Assembly (NCBI GenBank): GCA_039602395.1
Contig: JBCNJP010000025.1
Location: 103,282,124-103,346,123 of the forward strand
Direction of reading: 5' to 3'
Origin: Deinandra increscens subsp. villosa
Taxonomy: Eukaryota > Streptophyta > Magnoliopsida > Asterales > Asteraceae
Length of the DNA stretch: 64,000 nt
Shown: positions 42,997 to 53,401 of the stretch, one piece after another
Layout: each line of letters starts with the position of its first letter
How positions within the stretch are numbered: position 1 is the first letter of the stretch
Notes under the pieces: model-generated
Seen by the model: only the letters and a program-made list of their open reading frames with translations
The model's database searches: none
What the model was told of the DNA's origin: nothing
Program-made: the position numbers and the translations under genes

Positions 42997-45900
42997 ATGG
43001 ATTTTGAGCCAAGCATGTATCAGAAATTGGACTTCGAGATCGGATCTATAACTCGTCCACCAAGACTAACTTCAGCAGATAACTTCTTAGAGTGGAAATA
43101 TAGATTCGAGAACCATTTGAAGAGTGTTGATTTAAGGTTGTGGAGAGCAGTTCTAAATGGACCACATATACCTATTCATCAAGCAGGACCTAAATCAGGA
43201 AAGAAAAAGACTGAAGATGAATTTGAGGATGATGACTGGGAGAGGTGTAACAAGGCTGAGAGGGCCTTTGCGATAATGACCATGGCATTGACACCGGACA
43301 TTGCTCAAGGGTTTAAGCATTGCAAAACGGCAAAGGAACTGTGGAATGCATTGATAGTGGCTTATGAGGGAAACCCAGACATCAAGGCAAGTCGAAAGCA
43401 GATGTTGAAGCAAAAGTTCAATTTGTTTAATCATATCCAGGGTGAATCCTTTGAAGCACAAGTGCAAAGATTTGTCTCTCTAATGGCTGAGATGTCAAGT
43501 TATGGAGTGGAACCGGAATTGGAAGATAAAAATTTGAAGCTCCTAAACAGTTTGCCTAAGTCATGGAACACCAACATTTCAATCATTAAGGACAACAACA
43601 AACTGAGTGAACTGTCTTTGGATGAAATGATCAACAAGTTGAAGTCCAAGATGATTGATGATAAGCAGCGTGAGTTGAATCATATAAGTTCACTAAGTTT
43701 GGCGGGGAAGTTGAATCAAGCTTTGTTGTCTGAAGAGGTTGATGAGAAGCAGAAAGGAAAGGCTGTAGCAGGTGGATCAAGTTCAATGAGTCAAACGAAG
43801 GCATTTGTGGCACAACCCCAATCAGGTTCAAGTGGAGGTGATACTTCTGAAGCTAACAACGATCCCAATTTTGCTCTGGGTATGGGATTCATGAATAGTT
43901 ATCATGCGTTAATGGCTGGAACACTAATTCCTTCTGAGATTCTTTCGGGGGAGCTTAATCAGATCAATCCAGAAGACGTGGAAATGCTGGACGTCTCTTG
44001 GCAAATGGCTATGGCAGTGTTCAGGGCTAAAAAGTTCATGGCTACTACGGGGCGAAATGTTTGGAAAGATCAAGATAAGATCAGGATGGGGTTTGATAAG
44101 ACGAAGCTTAGGTGCTACAATTGTGACGAATATGGGCACTTTGCTAGGGAGTGCAGCAAACCAAGGAAGGAAAGAGCAGAGATGAAGAAGTCAGCTGATG
44201 GGAAGGGAAAGGCAGAGACAAGTGCTTTAGTTGTGCAAGAAGGTGGTGGCTATGACTGGACCCCACAGCTGAAGGATCTGAGTTTGACGCATGCTATGAT
44301 GACAACTTTGGATGATGATGAGGATGAAAAGGAGCATGCTTTTGTGGTTACTGATGATGAACCAGAGGAACCAGAGGAGAATGAAGCAATGTCTGCAGAT
44401 CACACCAAGGTATGTTCTAATTCTGTTTGTGATCGTATAATTACTACTCTTAGAGAATATTGCAAAAACTTTGAATCTGAATTGTTTGAAGTAAAATGTG
44501 AAAAGAGTTCATTTAAGGGTAGATGGCATAAGAATGAAGAAAAGGTTAAAGCTCAGAAACTAGATATAGCTAAGTATAAGAACCTTGCAACTGAAAATGC
44601 CTATTTGTATGACAATGCTAAGTTAGAAATAGCTGAGCTAAGTAAACAGATAGAAGAACTTAAGCATAAGAACAATGAGATGCAGGTTAAACTTGATATC
44701 AACTTTATGAGAAGCAAAAGGATGTTGCAGGCTAGTAAATCCTTAGATAATTGCATAACTGAGGTTAGAATGGGAAAGGACAAAGGTGGAATAGGAATCA
44801 GCTTTGCAACCAAGAATGTTGTTCCTCAAGACAAAACTAGAGATGTCATAGGAATGATCTTAGAGGAGGATCAGATAGATAGATCGGCATCGGAAATGCA
44901 TGAAGAAGGACCTCCCTTAGATAGTGTCTTGGTTGGAGTGAAGCCTTTGACTGAGGAGGAAATTGAGAATGAAAAACACATGACTTATGGGTTGGGTAAA
45001 ATGAATAGAGTGATGACAGACCCATGTGAAGCAGGCCCATCCAATACTTCAATGAATAACTGTGTGAGTACTTCTGATGTATCTGTTTCTTGTGCAGATG
45101 AAGTAGAAATCAATGACATTTCTGAGGAGGATGAAGAGTGTCAGAGAGTGGATGAGAGTCATGCGTCTAGTAGTTCTAATAGTTCTAGTTTATGTTTACC
45201 TAAGGATGATGTAATGGCACTTGTGTCAGAACTAGAAACATCCAAGTCAAAACAAGTAGCTGTATCGATGTTAAAAAATGTTTCAGAATCTAATGAAAAA
45301 GTGTCTGGTTTTAAAATTCGTGTGCCTAACACAAAAATTGGTCGTGAGACTAAGCCCAAAGACTTCGTTGCTTATCCCCAGGTTGTGTCAGCTTTTAATA
45401 GAACCAACAAATCCAAATCGGATCAATTTTGTTTAATTACACAATCGGATAAGGAAAAACAACGTGTCATACACAAATGGGATGATAAGCCAGAGTGGAA
45501 GTCGTCTTACCCAAGACGTTCATACCTCTGTAGCCATGTCAATGGGCCTAGACTCATGAATTGCTTTCAATGTGGGAAGCCAGGACATTTTGCAGCTAAC
45601 TGTGTGAACAGACCTTACCAACCATACTATCCACAAAATCCACGGACTAGTATGTTGGAAAAGATGATGACAGGTGAAAAACAGAAACAAAAGCAGAAGC
45701 AACAAGCTGTGTTTCAGGGAAAGCAGCGTGTTGAACCAATGAAGACTGAACAGTCTAAGGTATCAAACGCAAAGGCACCTGTGACAAAGCCTGTTGTGGA
45801 TAAGTGGAAAGTGACCAGAACTCCAAAACAAACTTTTCAAACTAAAGGAGTCTACCAAAAGACAAAACCAGAATTTGTTGAAAAACAAGTGGCTAAAGTG

Positions 45901-46251
45901 AAAAGAATTAATCAACCTAATGGCAAAGCGAAAGCCGAGCAACAGGTTTTGAAACAAAACAATGTCACCCAAACGAAACAACTTGTGTATACAAAGTTAA
46001 AACTTGAGTGGACACCGGTTAAAAAGCCTGCTGGTAAAAAGGTCACTTCTCCACAGAAGAAACCTGTGTTAGTGAACAAATCAACAACTGTGTTGAAACC
46101 AGAGAAACCAACCACCTGGAAACCAAAAGTCAACATTCAGAATGGAAATGTGTCTGAATTCAAATCTGAAATGATCCACCAACTAGTTAACTACATTGAT
46201 GCTAATGGTGTGCCCAGATCTGTTATGGCCTGGGTACCTGGATCTCAATGA
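42997..46251 (+). CDS. Sirevirus-like Gag polyprotein with two zinc knuckles
   Basis: The 1084-residue frame starts at ATG 42997 and ends in TGA. The N-terminal third is a Copia-type Gag fold (SADNFLEWKYRFENHLKSV, ERAFAIMTMALTPDIAQGF, KELWNALIVAYEG, LLNSLPKSWNTNISI). A CCHC knuckle CYNCDEYGHFAREC starts at residue 373. An acidic stretch and a probable coiled coil follow (about residues 495-570; EKVKAQKLDIAKYKNLATEN, ELSKQIEELKHKNNEM). A second knuckle CFQCGKPGHFAANC starts at residue 856, and a basic Lys/Gln-rich tail runs to the end. Two knuckles and the great length are unusual compared with simple Copia Gag and fit the Sirevirus type. It should form cytoplasmic virus-like particles that package element RNA. 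No internal stop is present. Confidence 0.9.
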   Translation: MDFEPSMYQKLDFEIGSITRPPRLTSADNFLEWKYRFENHLKSVDLRLWRAVLNGPHIPIHQAGPKSGKKKTEDEFEDDDWERCNKAERAFAIMTMALTPDIAQGFKHCKTAKELWNALIVAYEGNPDIKASRKQMLKQKFNLFNHIQGESFEAQVQRFVSLMAEMSSYGVEPELEDKNLKLLNSLPKSWNTNISIIKDNNKLSELSLDEMINKLKSKMIDDKQRELNHISSLSLAGKLNQALLSEEVDEKQKGKAVAGGSSSMSQTKAFVAQPQSGSSGGDTSEANNDPNFALGMGFMNSYHALMAGTLIPSEILSGELNQINPEDVEMLDVSWQMAMAVFRAKKFMATTGRNVWKDQDKIRMGFDKTKLRCYNCDEYGHFARECSKPRKERAEMKKSADGKGKAETSALVVQEGGGYDWTPQLKDLSLTHAMMTTLDDDEDEKEHAFVVTDDEPEEPEENEAMSADHTKVCSNSVCDRIITTLREYCKNFESELFEVKCEKSSFKGRWHKNEEKVKAQKLDIAKYKNLATENAYLYDNAKLEIAELSKQIEELKHKNNEMQVKLDINFMRSKRMLQASKSLDNCITEVRMGKDKGGIGISFATKNVVPQDKTRDVIGMILEEDQIDRSASEMHEEGPPLDSVLVGVKPLTEEEIENEKHMTYGLGKMNRVMTDPCEAGPSNTSMNNCVSTSDVSVSCADEVEINDISEEDEECQRVDESHASSSSNSSSLCLPKDDVMALVSELETSKSKQVAVSMLKNVSESNEKVSGFKIRVPNTKIGRETKPKDFVAYPQVVSAFNRTNKSKSDQFCLITQSDKEKQRVIHKWDDKPEWKSSYPRRSYLCSHVNGPRLMNCFQCGKPGHFAANCVNRPYQPYYPQNPRTSMLEKMMTGEKQKQKQKQQAVFQGKQRVEPMKTEQSKVSNAKAPVTKPVVDKWKVTRTPKQTFQTKGVYQKTKPEFVEKQVAKVKRINQPNGKAKAEQQVLKQNNVTQTKQLVYTKLKLEWTPVKKPAGKKVTSPQKKPVLVNKSTTVLKPEKPTTWKPKVNIQNGNVSEFKSEMIHQLVNYIDANGVPRSVMAWVPGSQ

Positions 46252-46267
46252 TTTCTGATTTTTGTAG

Positions 46268-49200
46268 GGACAGCCAAGACGGTCTATCAACAATCTCTGG
46301 TACGTTGATAGTGGTTGCTCCCGACACATGACCGGAGATCTGTCACTTTTGGAAGATGTAGAGGACTTCAATGGAGGTGGTGTATCATTTGCAGGTGGTG
46401 TTGGTGGAAGAATCAGTAAGAAGGGAGTGGTGAGAAGTGGAAATCTGTCATTTTCTGACGTACACTATGTGGAGGAACTGTCTCACAGTTTGCTGAGTGT
46501 GTCTCAGATCTGTGACAAGGACTATTCTGTGATGTTCAATCGAAAAGAATGTATTATTTTGAAGCCTGGTGTGAAGATTCCCGAGGAGTGCGTACTGATG
46601 CGTACTCCAAGACGATCAAATTCATATCTTCTCAACATGAGCAAACCTCCAACGTCAGAAGAAGCATGCCTCATATCGAAGCAGAATGAAAATTTGGCTA
46701 TGTTGTGGCATCGACGACTAGGGCATGCTAATATGAAGAATTTGACCAAGCTCGCGAAGGGAGAGCATGTCAGAAAGCTGCCGATTAAAGACTTCTCAAC
46801 GATTGAAAAATGTGTGGCATGTGCGAAGGGGAAGCAGCACAAGTTGCCACATCGGCCAAAGATAGCTAATTCAGTATCGTCAGTTCTACAACTCTTACAC
46901 ATGGATTTATTTGGACCTATGCAAGTTCAGAGCATCAGCAAGTTCTCTTACTGCCTCGTGATTGTAGATGACTACTCACGATTCACTTGGGTCTACTTTT
47001 TGTCAAACAAGTATGAAACTCCAGCCCTAGTGAAGCAGTTTGTCACACTTATAGAGAACCAGCTGAACAAGAAGGTCAAAGCTATCAGATCAGATAATGG
47101 AACGGAGTTCAAGAATGCTGAGTTGAATATGTTTTGTGGGGCTAAAGGCATAGAGAGACAGTTTAGTGCTCCCTACACTCCACAACAGAATGGAGTAGCC
47201 GAGAGAAGGAATAGGACACTCATTGAAGCTGCAAGGACGATGATGTGTGAAGCAAAACTACCAATCTTCTTCTGGGCTGAAGCAGTCAACACAGCATGCT
47301 ATGTGCAAAATCGGGTTTTGTTGAACAAACGTCATGAGAAAACTCCATATCAGATTATCTACAAAGAGAAGCCGACAGTGGGTTATTTCAAGACTTTCGG
47401 GTGTCCGTGCACGGTGCTGATTCAGTCCGACGTAGGGAAATTCGAGGCGAAAGCAGATGAGTGTTATTTCGTTGGTTACTCAGGAAATAGTGCTTATCGA
47501 GTCTATAACAAGACCACCGGCTTGATTATTGAAGCATTCAATGTGGACTGGCTTGAAGACAACCCGACGGATGCAGGGACTGGACCAGATTGGATATTTA
47601 ATTATGGGTCTCTGTTTGAGGGTTTTAAGTTTTCAAATGATCTTCATAATTTGGGGGAAGAAGAAGAGATTATTACACAGCCTTCTGAATCAAGACCTTC
47701 TGTTGAAAAAGTCTGTGATAAAGCCCCAGTTCCAGTTCCAACAACTGTCACCGCAGATGTCAACGCAGATGCTTCAGGAACTTCAGGAACGTGTGATGTT
47801 GATTCAGAAATTCAACAAGGTTCAGGTATTAGTGATATAAATGATAATCTTGTGAATTCTAATCTGCCTGTTTCAGTGTCTGTGCCAGATATTCAGGTTT
47901 CAAGGATCAACAAGGACCATCCGGTCAGCAATATTCTTGGACCAGTGACGTCAGGAGTTAGAACTAGAAGCCGCACAGGAGACATCAATGTCTGCATGTA
48001 CTCGTGCTTTATCTCCCAGATTGAGCCTCCAAATGTGATGGTAGCTCTCAGAGATCCGAGCTGGATCGAGGCCATGCACAACGAATTGAATCAATTCTCA
48101 AAGCTGGGAGTGTGGCGGCTAGTCAAGAGGCCAGATAACAAGAAGGTTATACCCACCCGTTGGTTGTACAAGAACAAAAAAGATGACACGGGTATAATCG
48201 TTCGAAACAAGGCAAGGTTAATTGTCCAAGGTCACCGTCAAATACATGGAATTGACTATGATGAGGTGTATGCCCCTGTAGCAAGATTGGAAGCCATACG
48301 GATATTTCTTGCGGTTGCATCTTATCTGAATTTTACGGTGCACCAGATGGACGTGAAGACAGCATTCCTGTATGCTGAGATGAATGAAGAGGTGTACGTG
48401 ACTCAACCACCTGGGTTCATAGATGAGGAGCATCCAGATCATGTGTATCTGCTGGATAAGGCATTGTATGGTTTACATCAAGCTCCAAGAACGTGGTATG
48501 AGACGTTGTCAACACACCTGGTGGAAAATGGGTATACTAGAGGGGTGGTGGATCAGACGTTGTTCAGAAAACGGGTGGACGATCACATTATAATGGTGCA
48601 AGTATATGTGGATGACATCATTTATGGATCAACGAATGAAGATCTATGCACCGAATTTGAAGAGATTATGAGGAAGAAGTTTGAGATGAGCGATCAGGGG
48701 GAAATGAGTTTCTTCCTAGCCTTGCAGGTTAAACAAGATGAATCTGGGATTCTTATTCATCAAGCCAAGTATGTGAATGAGATCCTAGAGAAATTCAAGA
48801 TGCAAGACTCAAAGCCGATCTCAACTCCAATGGCATCCCGACCTCTTTTGTCAGCAGATGCAGACGGGGAGTCAGTAAGCGAGTTCATGTATCGCTCCAT
48901 GATTGGTTCTCTGATGTACCTAACAGCAAGTCGGCCAGATATTATGCATGCAGTTTGCTTGTGTGCTCGTTATCAGGCTAACCCTAAACTTTCTCATTTG
49001 AATGCTGTTAAACGTATATTTCGGTATCTAAAGGGCAGGCCTCGGCTTGGTCTTTGGTACCCAAAGAACACTGACTTTCAATTGTATGCTTATACTGACA
49101 GTGACTATGGAGGCAGTGACTTGGATCGGAAGTCAACAACGGGAGGATGTCAATATTTGGGCGATCGACTCATCTCATGGCAGAGCAAGAAGCAGCATAC

Positions 49201-49552
49201 CGTATCCAAATCAACTGCAGAAGCTGAGTACGTGGCCGCATCTGCCGGTACTTCACAGGTAGTGTGGATCCAGAATCAGCTCACGGATTACGGTATGGAA
49301 TTCATTAACACTCCAATTTTCTGTGATAATGCTGCTGCTCTGGAAATTGTGAAAAACCCCGTTCATCACTCTAAAACAAAGCACATAGACATCAAGGTAC
49401 ACTTCATACGTGATTGTTATGATCGGGAGTTGATTCAGCTTCAGAAGGTAAGCTCAGACCAAAACGTGTCTGATATCTTCACAAAACCCCTCCCACGACC
49501 AAATTTTGAAATGTGCGTCGAAGGCCTTCGGATGATTGCCTTCGAGGAATGA
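46268..49552 (+). CDS. Sirevirus-like Pol: protease, integrase, reverse transcriptase, RNase H
   Basis: The frame opens right after TAG at 46265-46267. The aspartic protease site WYVDSGCSRHMTG begins at 46298, so the first in-frame ATG (46328) lies after the catalytic Asp and cannot be the real start of Pol. Integrase follows: HHCC region LWHRRLGHANM ... CVACAKGKQH, catalytic Asp in LHMDLFGPM and RSDNGTEF, and Glu in VAERRNRTLIEAAR. Reverse transcriptase has ARLIVQGHRQ, MDVKTAFLYAEM and the catalytic VYVDDIIYGST. RNase H has YTDSDYGGSD, SKSTAEAEYVA and FCDNAAALEI. No stop or frameshift interrupts it. Pol is in a different frame from Gag, with a TAG between them, so expression probably needs splicing or another device. 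Confidence 0.9.
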   Translation, partial: GQPRRSINNLWYVDSGCSRHMTGDLSLLEDVEDFNGGGVSFAGGVGGRISKKGVVRSGNLSFSDVHYVEELSHSLLSVSQICDKDYSVMFNRKECIILKPGVKIPEECVLMRTPRRSNSYLLNMSKPPTSEEACLISKQNENLAMLWHRRLGHANMKNLTKLAKGEHVRKLPIKDFSTIEKCVACAKGKQHKLPHRPKIANSVSSVLQLLHMDLFGPMQVQSISKFSYCLVIVDDYSRFTWVYFLSNKYETPALVKQFVTLIENQLNKKVKAIRSDNGTEFKNAELNMFCGAKGIERQFSAPYTPQQNGVAERRNRTLIEAARTMMCEAKLPIFFWAEAVNTACYVQNRVLLNKRHEKTPYQIIYKEKPTVGYFKTFGCPCTVLIQSDVGKFEAKADECYFVGYSGNSAYRVYNKTTGLIIEAFNVDWLEDNPTDAGTGPDWIFNYGSLFEGFKFSNDLHNLGEEEEIITQPSESRPSVEKVCDKAPVPVPTTVTADVNADASGTSGTCDVDSEIQQGSGISDINDNLVNSNLPVSVSVPDIQVSRINKDHPVSNILGPVTSGVRTRSRTGDINVCMYSCFISQIEPPNVMVALRDPSWIEAMHNELNQFSKLGVWRLVKRPDNKKVIPTRWLYKNKKDDTGIIVRNKARLIVQGHRQIHGIDYDEVYAPVARLEAIRIFLAVASYLNFTVHQMDVKTAFLYAEMNEEVYVTQPPGFIDEEHPDHVYLLDKALYGLHQAPRTWYETLSTHLVENGYTRGVVDQTLFRKRVDDHIIMVQVYVDDIIYGSTNEDLCTEFEEIMRKKFEMSDQGEMSFFLALQVKQDESGILIHQAKYVNEILEKFKMQDSKPISTPMASRPLLSADADGESVSEFMYRSMIGSLMYLTASRPDIMHAVCLCARYQANPKLSHLNAVKRIFRYLKGRPRLGLWYPKNTDFQLYAYTDSDYGGSDLDRKSTTGGCQYLGDRLISWQSKKQHTVSKSTAEAEYVAASAGTSQVVWIQNQLTDYGMEFINTPIFCDNAAALEIVKNPVHHSKTKHIDIKVHFIRDCYDRELIQLQKVSSDQNVSDIFTKPLPRPNFEMCVEGLRMIAFEE

Positions 49553-51672
49553 TCTGATCAATTTGTGTTTGTAAATATCTTTTAAGAAAATTAAAAAAAA
49601 AATATAAAAATATAAAAAATCAGGAAATTTCCAAAAATAGTGTTTGTTTTTCAAAAGCCTCATAAAAACAGGGGAAGAAATATAATTGTCTCAGAAAATA
49701 CAAAAATATCTGTTTGAGGTTTTTATGATGTCTTTTGTTTTGCCTTGAGTCGGTAGGAAGTGATATAAATTTCCATGACGATCGGAGACTGACACGCGTA
49801 AGGCAGAAGTGAAAGACGTCTCAAAGATGATGTTCGGTAAGATAAATCAAAAACTATGATCATCCATGTAAGTGCAATAATCTTAAACTCTATACGTGTT
49901 TAGCTTTCCATCCTAGTTTACATAGTTTAAAAGACTGAGTCCCAGCAAAAACGGGTTGAGAGTGGTATTACCTAGTATTCACTCTCTCACACACCATGTT
50001 TATGCTAACATGACATCGCCACAGAAAGAGTCAAAAGAAAAAGAAAGAAAAAATGAAAAGTCAAAAGAAAATCAAAAAAAATATAGTGTTGAAAATAAAG
50101 TCAATTATTTTGTTGGTCTTCTCTGCGTGCTTATGCGGCCGACCTGATCATCAACGGATAATTATAAAATAAGTGGTAGTCAATGTGGCATTGCATGGTT
50201 CCTCAAGTTGGGGGTTTGTGAATCCTCAATAAACTCTGAGGTTGGGTAGGTTTTGCTATGAACAATTGGGTGTGGGGACTGATAAACATAACGGTAACAA
50301 TGTACCATATTTTTAAGCACTTAAAATGTTTTAACTGGATGTGAGTTTACATGATATAAAATTTTGAGCAATCGTTTAGAGCGTCAAGTAACGGAAAGCT
50401 GAAAAGGGTTCTTCGGTTAATGATCTGTCTGGTTTGATCCATGAAAAATATCAAACTCAAGGTAAGTTTGTTTTATCTAGTTTATAGATTATCTTAAGTT
50501 TGTGTTTTATCAATTTTTTTTTGTTTTATCAAATTTAAGTCTTTAAATTTGTAAAATTTTTATTTTTTGATCAAGATCAGATACTCGGGGCTAAGTTTGA
50601 GGGGAAGCCTCGTAAAATCTCAATGTTTACATCTCTTAGTTAGACAGTTAGTTTCTAGAGATTTTAAGAAGTTTGGGAGGTGTTTGAATATGATTTTTAA
50701 GTCTTGAGGGGGCAAAATGAAAATTTTTTAACAAAACGGGTATTAAAAACCCTAATTACCGATTTACGATCCACTCATTTCTCTTTCTCTGTGTTTACTG
50801 ATCCATCACCAGAAAACCCTAACCACCGTCGACTCTCTCGCCGGAAAACCGTATCCGACCACCTCCGGCCGTCCATCTGTGCGATTCAGCCTCACCAACT
50901 CACTCGCAATTCGTTTTCCGACCAAGAAACCCCTCTCTCAATCAACTGTTTTCATAAGGATTTTTCAGTGTATTTCACGGGTTTTGAGATTTCGAGCCCT
51001 AACTCGAGTTATTCATCTGCTTTTTACTGTGTTCAAGTCGATTTTGCGTGAATATGAAGTCGGTTTTGTGTTTACAACTCAGTTAAAAGGTAGTTGTTGA
51101 TGGTTTATTTGAGTATTGTTGGTGGTTTAATCGTGTTTACGAGTTCTTGCAGGTACAAAAATGGCGGATCTGCGTGTTTACGATTGGCTCGAGGTTGAAG
51201 ACGACGATTGGTTGTTTACGATCGCCGATTACGATCGGCGATTACGATCGGCGTTTCCGACATTTGTTTACGATCCGATGATTACGACAAATATTGATTA
51301 CGATTGGGCTACGCGATTAATTCTCGATGTTTACGATTGGGCCTGATCGATTACGATTGAACCTAAATTGGCCTGATCGTAAACCCATTTAGAGATATCG
51401 TAAACTCCGCTGTTTGGATCGTAAACCCACACTTAGAATCGTAATCAGTTGTTTAATCTCATAATAAAATCTCTATCTTATAATTCTTGAGAATTTGATC
51501 AAACTTAATCAATTTTGAGATAAATCAAATGTTTGTGAAACGTATGATTCAAATCCAAATATTTCACTTGAATAATTCAATTGAAGTTTTCAGAATTTAT
51601 CACGTCAAATGAGTTAATCAATTAGAATTTCAAGTTGTTTCCAAACAAAATGCACTTTAATGAACGAGTCTG
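49553..51672 (+). other. Non-coding stretch between pol and ORF3
   Basis: About 2.1 kb without a recognised domain. The first part is AT-rich and has a polypurine-like AAAAAGAAAGAAAAAATGAAAA segment near 50038. From about 50750 the sequence changes to CT-rich DNA resembling a plant gene 5' UTR (AAAACCCTAA, CTCTCTCGCCGG). A second TTTACGA array follows (51125-51450). Confidence 0.6.
51125..51450 (+). repeat. Second TTTACGA/TCGTAAA motif array, upstream of ORF3
   Basis: I count five TTTACGA and three TCGTAAA words in about 320 bp, plus several ATTACGA. GATCGGCGATTACGATCGGCG is locally duplicated around 51222-51255. The array parallels the leader block at 42465-42945. A short frame at 51161-51346 reads VYD repeatedly only because GTTTACGAT encodes it. 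Confidence 0.8.
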
Positions 51673-53187
51673 ATGCATATGTCTTGTCTTTCTCAGATGG
51701 CTGAAGAGATGCTAATTCAAGACATAAAATATGAACCAGATCACTGTATGCCGGCTTTTCTGGAGGACCCACCTGAGAAACATATGGAGCTGTTCTATTC
51801 ATTGGTGGCTGGAATGAACACGTGCAAGATCAACTATGCCCTAAGGACGAATGTTCTGATTGACGAAATGCTAGTCAGAGAATTTTGGGGGTCAGCCAGA
51901 GTCAACTCAGACAAAACAAGGATTACTGCGACAATCCAAAACAGGCCAATTGTGATTGAGGAAGAGGACATAAGGCAGGGCCTGAACATCACAGATGAAG
52001 CTTCTGACCCTATCACCTACCCAAAGGAAACAGTTTTAGCAGGTGCTCAGTTGTTGGGTTACGAAGGAAAGTTCCCGCCAATCTTCAAGAAACTTCTGCC
52101 GCACTACTGGAGGTGCTTGGCTCATTATATGCAGAAGTCGTTTCTAGGCAAGAGAACCAGCTTCGATCAGTTGAATTCCATTCACGGAACTGCTCTTGTA
52201 GCACTGGCATTGGATTGGAAATTTAACTTTTCAAAGATGATGCTGCTGGATTGGGCAGGGAATGCCATGATGAGTGCCAGAGAGCAGTTTCTGATGACTC
52301 CAAGGTTTGTACAAATGGTGGTTATGAAGAAGTACCCAACGATAGAGGAGAGGATTGAGAAGCTGGATGTAAAAGTGATGGATATCGGGGTGTTTGGCCT
52401 GCAAACCCAGGATAGGCCAGGTAAAAAATCTTTTGAAGGTAGGCTGGAATGGGTTAAGAGAGGTGCCTTTCCAGAGGTAGCCCGTGAACAAGTGATGGAG
52501 GAAGATGACCCAGTGGCTGATGAGCCAGCTGTGAATGCAACTGTGGCAGAAGATCAAGATGCTGAAGCCACTCCAGCTGTAAATGTTCAAGAAGATGATG
52601 TCATTCCATCCGATGAAGAAAATATCATGGATGACATCCTGACTGGCCAGGACTTTGTTGAAGATGACATTTATGGGGACTTGGAGCCGCTAACTCATAA
52701 AAGATCAAGAGAAGATATGGTTGGGTCATCTGGCAGTGATGATGCACCTCCTGAGCTGGAGTTAAACATTGATGAAGCATTCATGGAAGAACCCGTCCCT
52801 GCTCGTGAACCATCTCCAAGAAAGAAATCTGATCCTAGGAGCATACGGTTCAAGTTCACCAAGACAAGCTCTAGTCTAATGATTATAGAACCAACTGGAC
52901 CCAGTTCTGCGGGTGCCAGTGGTCAAGAAGAATCTGTCAGTGAAGCCCATCAAGAACAACCGTCTCTGACACAGACTGAAGGTGGCGATGATCAACCTAC
53001 CCTTGTGCAGCACAATAGTCCGATTCTGAACGTGCAAAGCCCTGTACGTGAAGATAGGCAATTTCTGGAGGTTGATAGCACGTTCGTTGTTCCAAGTCCG
53101 GTGAGAATAAGCCTCTCTACCGTGACAAGCCAACCTCTCGCTGCTCCAGGTTTCCGCCCGTTAATGGCTGCTGAGCTTCCTAGTTGA
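51673..53187 (+). CDS. ORF3 N-terminal part (Sirevirus-associated 'plant transposon protein' domain)
   Basis: Frame of 504 residues from ATG 51673, but a second ATG at 51697 (MAEEMLIQ) directly follows TTGTCTTTCTCAG, a good splice acceptor, and may be the true start. Residues about 60-250 (REFWGSARV, IVIEEEDIRQGLNITDE, FKKLLPHYWRCLAHYMQKS, FNFSKMMLLDWAGNA, QFLMTPRFVQMV) match the 'putative plant transposon protein' domain that accompanies many Sirevirus-like elements in composite genomes. The C-terminal half is acidic and Ser/Pro-rich with a KKSDPRSIRFKF basic patch. No signal peptide or transmembrane segment is evident, so I would not call it an envelope. It ends at TGA 53185-53187, where the original frame seems to have shifted. 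Function unknown. Confidence 0.72.
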   Translation: MHMSCLSQMAEEMLIQDIKYEPDHCMPAFLEDPPEKHMELFYSLVAGMNTCKINYALRTNVLIDEMLVREFWGSARVNSDKTRITATIQNRPIVIEEEDIRQGLNITDEASDPITYPKETVLAGAQLLGYEGKFPPIFKKLLPHYWRCLAHYMQKSFLGKRTSFDQLNSIHGTALVALALDWKFNFSKMMLLDWAGNAMMSAREQFLMTPRFVQMVVMKKYPTIEERIEKLDVKVMDIGVFGLQTQDRPGKKSFEGRLEWVKRGAFPEVAREQVMEEDDPVADEPAVNATVAEDQDAEATPAVNVQEDDVIPSDEENIMDDILTGQDFVEDDIYGDLEPLTHKRSREDMVGSSGSDDAPPELELNIDEAFMEEPVPAREPSPRKKSDPRSIRFKFTKTSSSLMIIEPTGPSSAGASGQEESVSEAHQEQPSLTQTEGGDDQPTLVQHNSPILNVQSPVREDRQFLEVDSTFVVPSPVRISLSTVTSQPLAAPGFRPLMAAELPS

Positions 53188-53401
53188 TCTGAGGATTAGT
53201 TCTGATCCTCAGATTAACTTCCTGATCTCTCAGAACAGAATGAGAGAGAATGAGATAAAGACTCTCAAGGATGAAATCAAAATTTTGAGAGAGAAGGAGG
53301 AAGCAAACAGAGATTATATGAAAGGATATGAGATAGCTGACAAAGAAAGGATGGAATATCTCTACAATATGATTAAGGGGCTGAGAAAGAAGGTTATATG
53401 A
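53186..53401 (+). pseudogene. ORF3 middle segment: coiled coil in a shifted frame
   Basis: Directly over the stop of the 504-residue frame, another frame is open and encodes a strongly heptad-like segment (FLISQNRMRENEIKTLKDEI, then LREKEEANRDYM and MEYLYNMIKGLRKK), ending in TGA at 53399-53401. Charged Glu/Lys composition and absence of Pro indicate a coiled coil. The segment lacks its own good start codon context and is best read as the continuation of ORF3 after a frame change near 53185. Confidence 0.6.
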
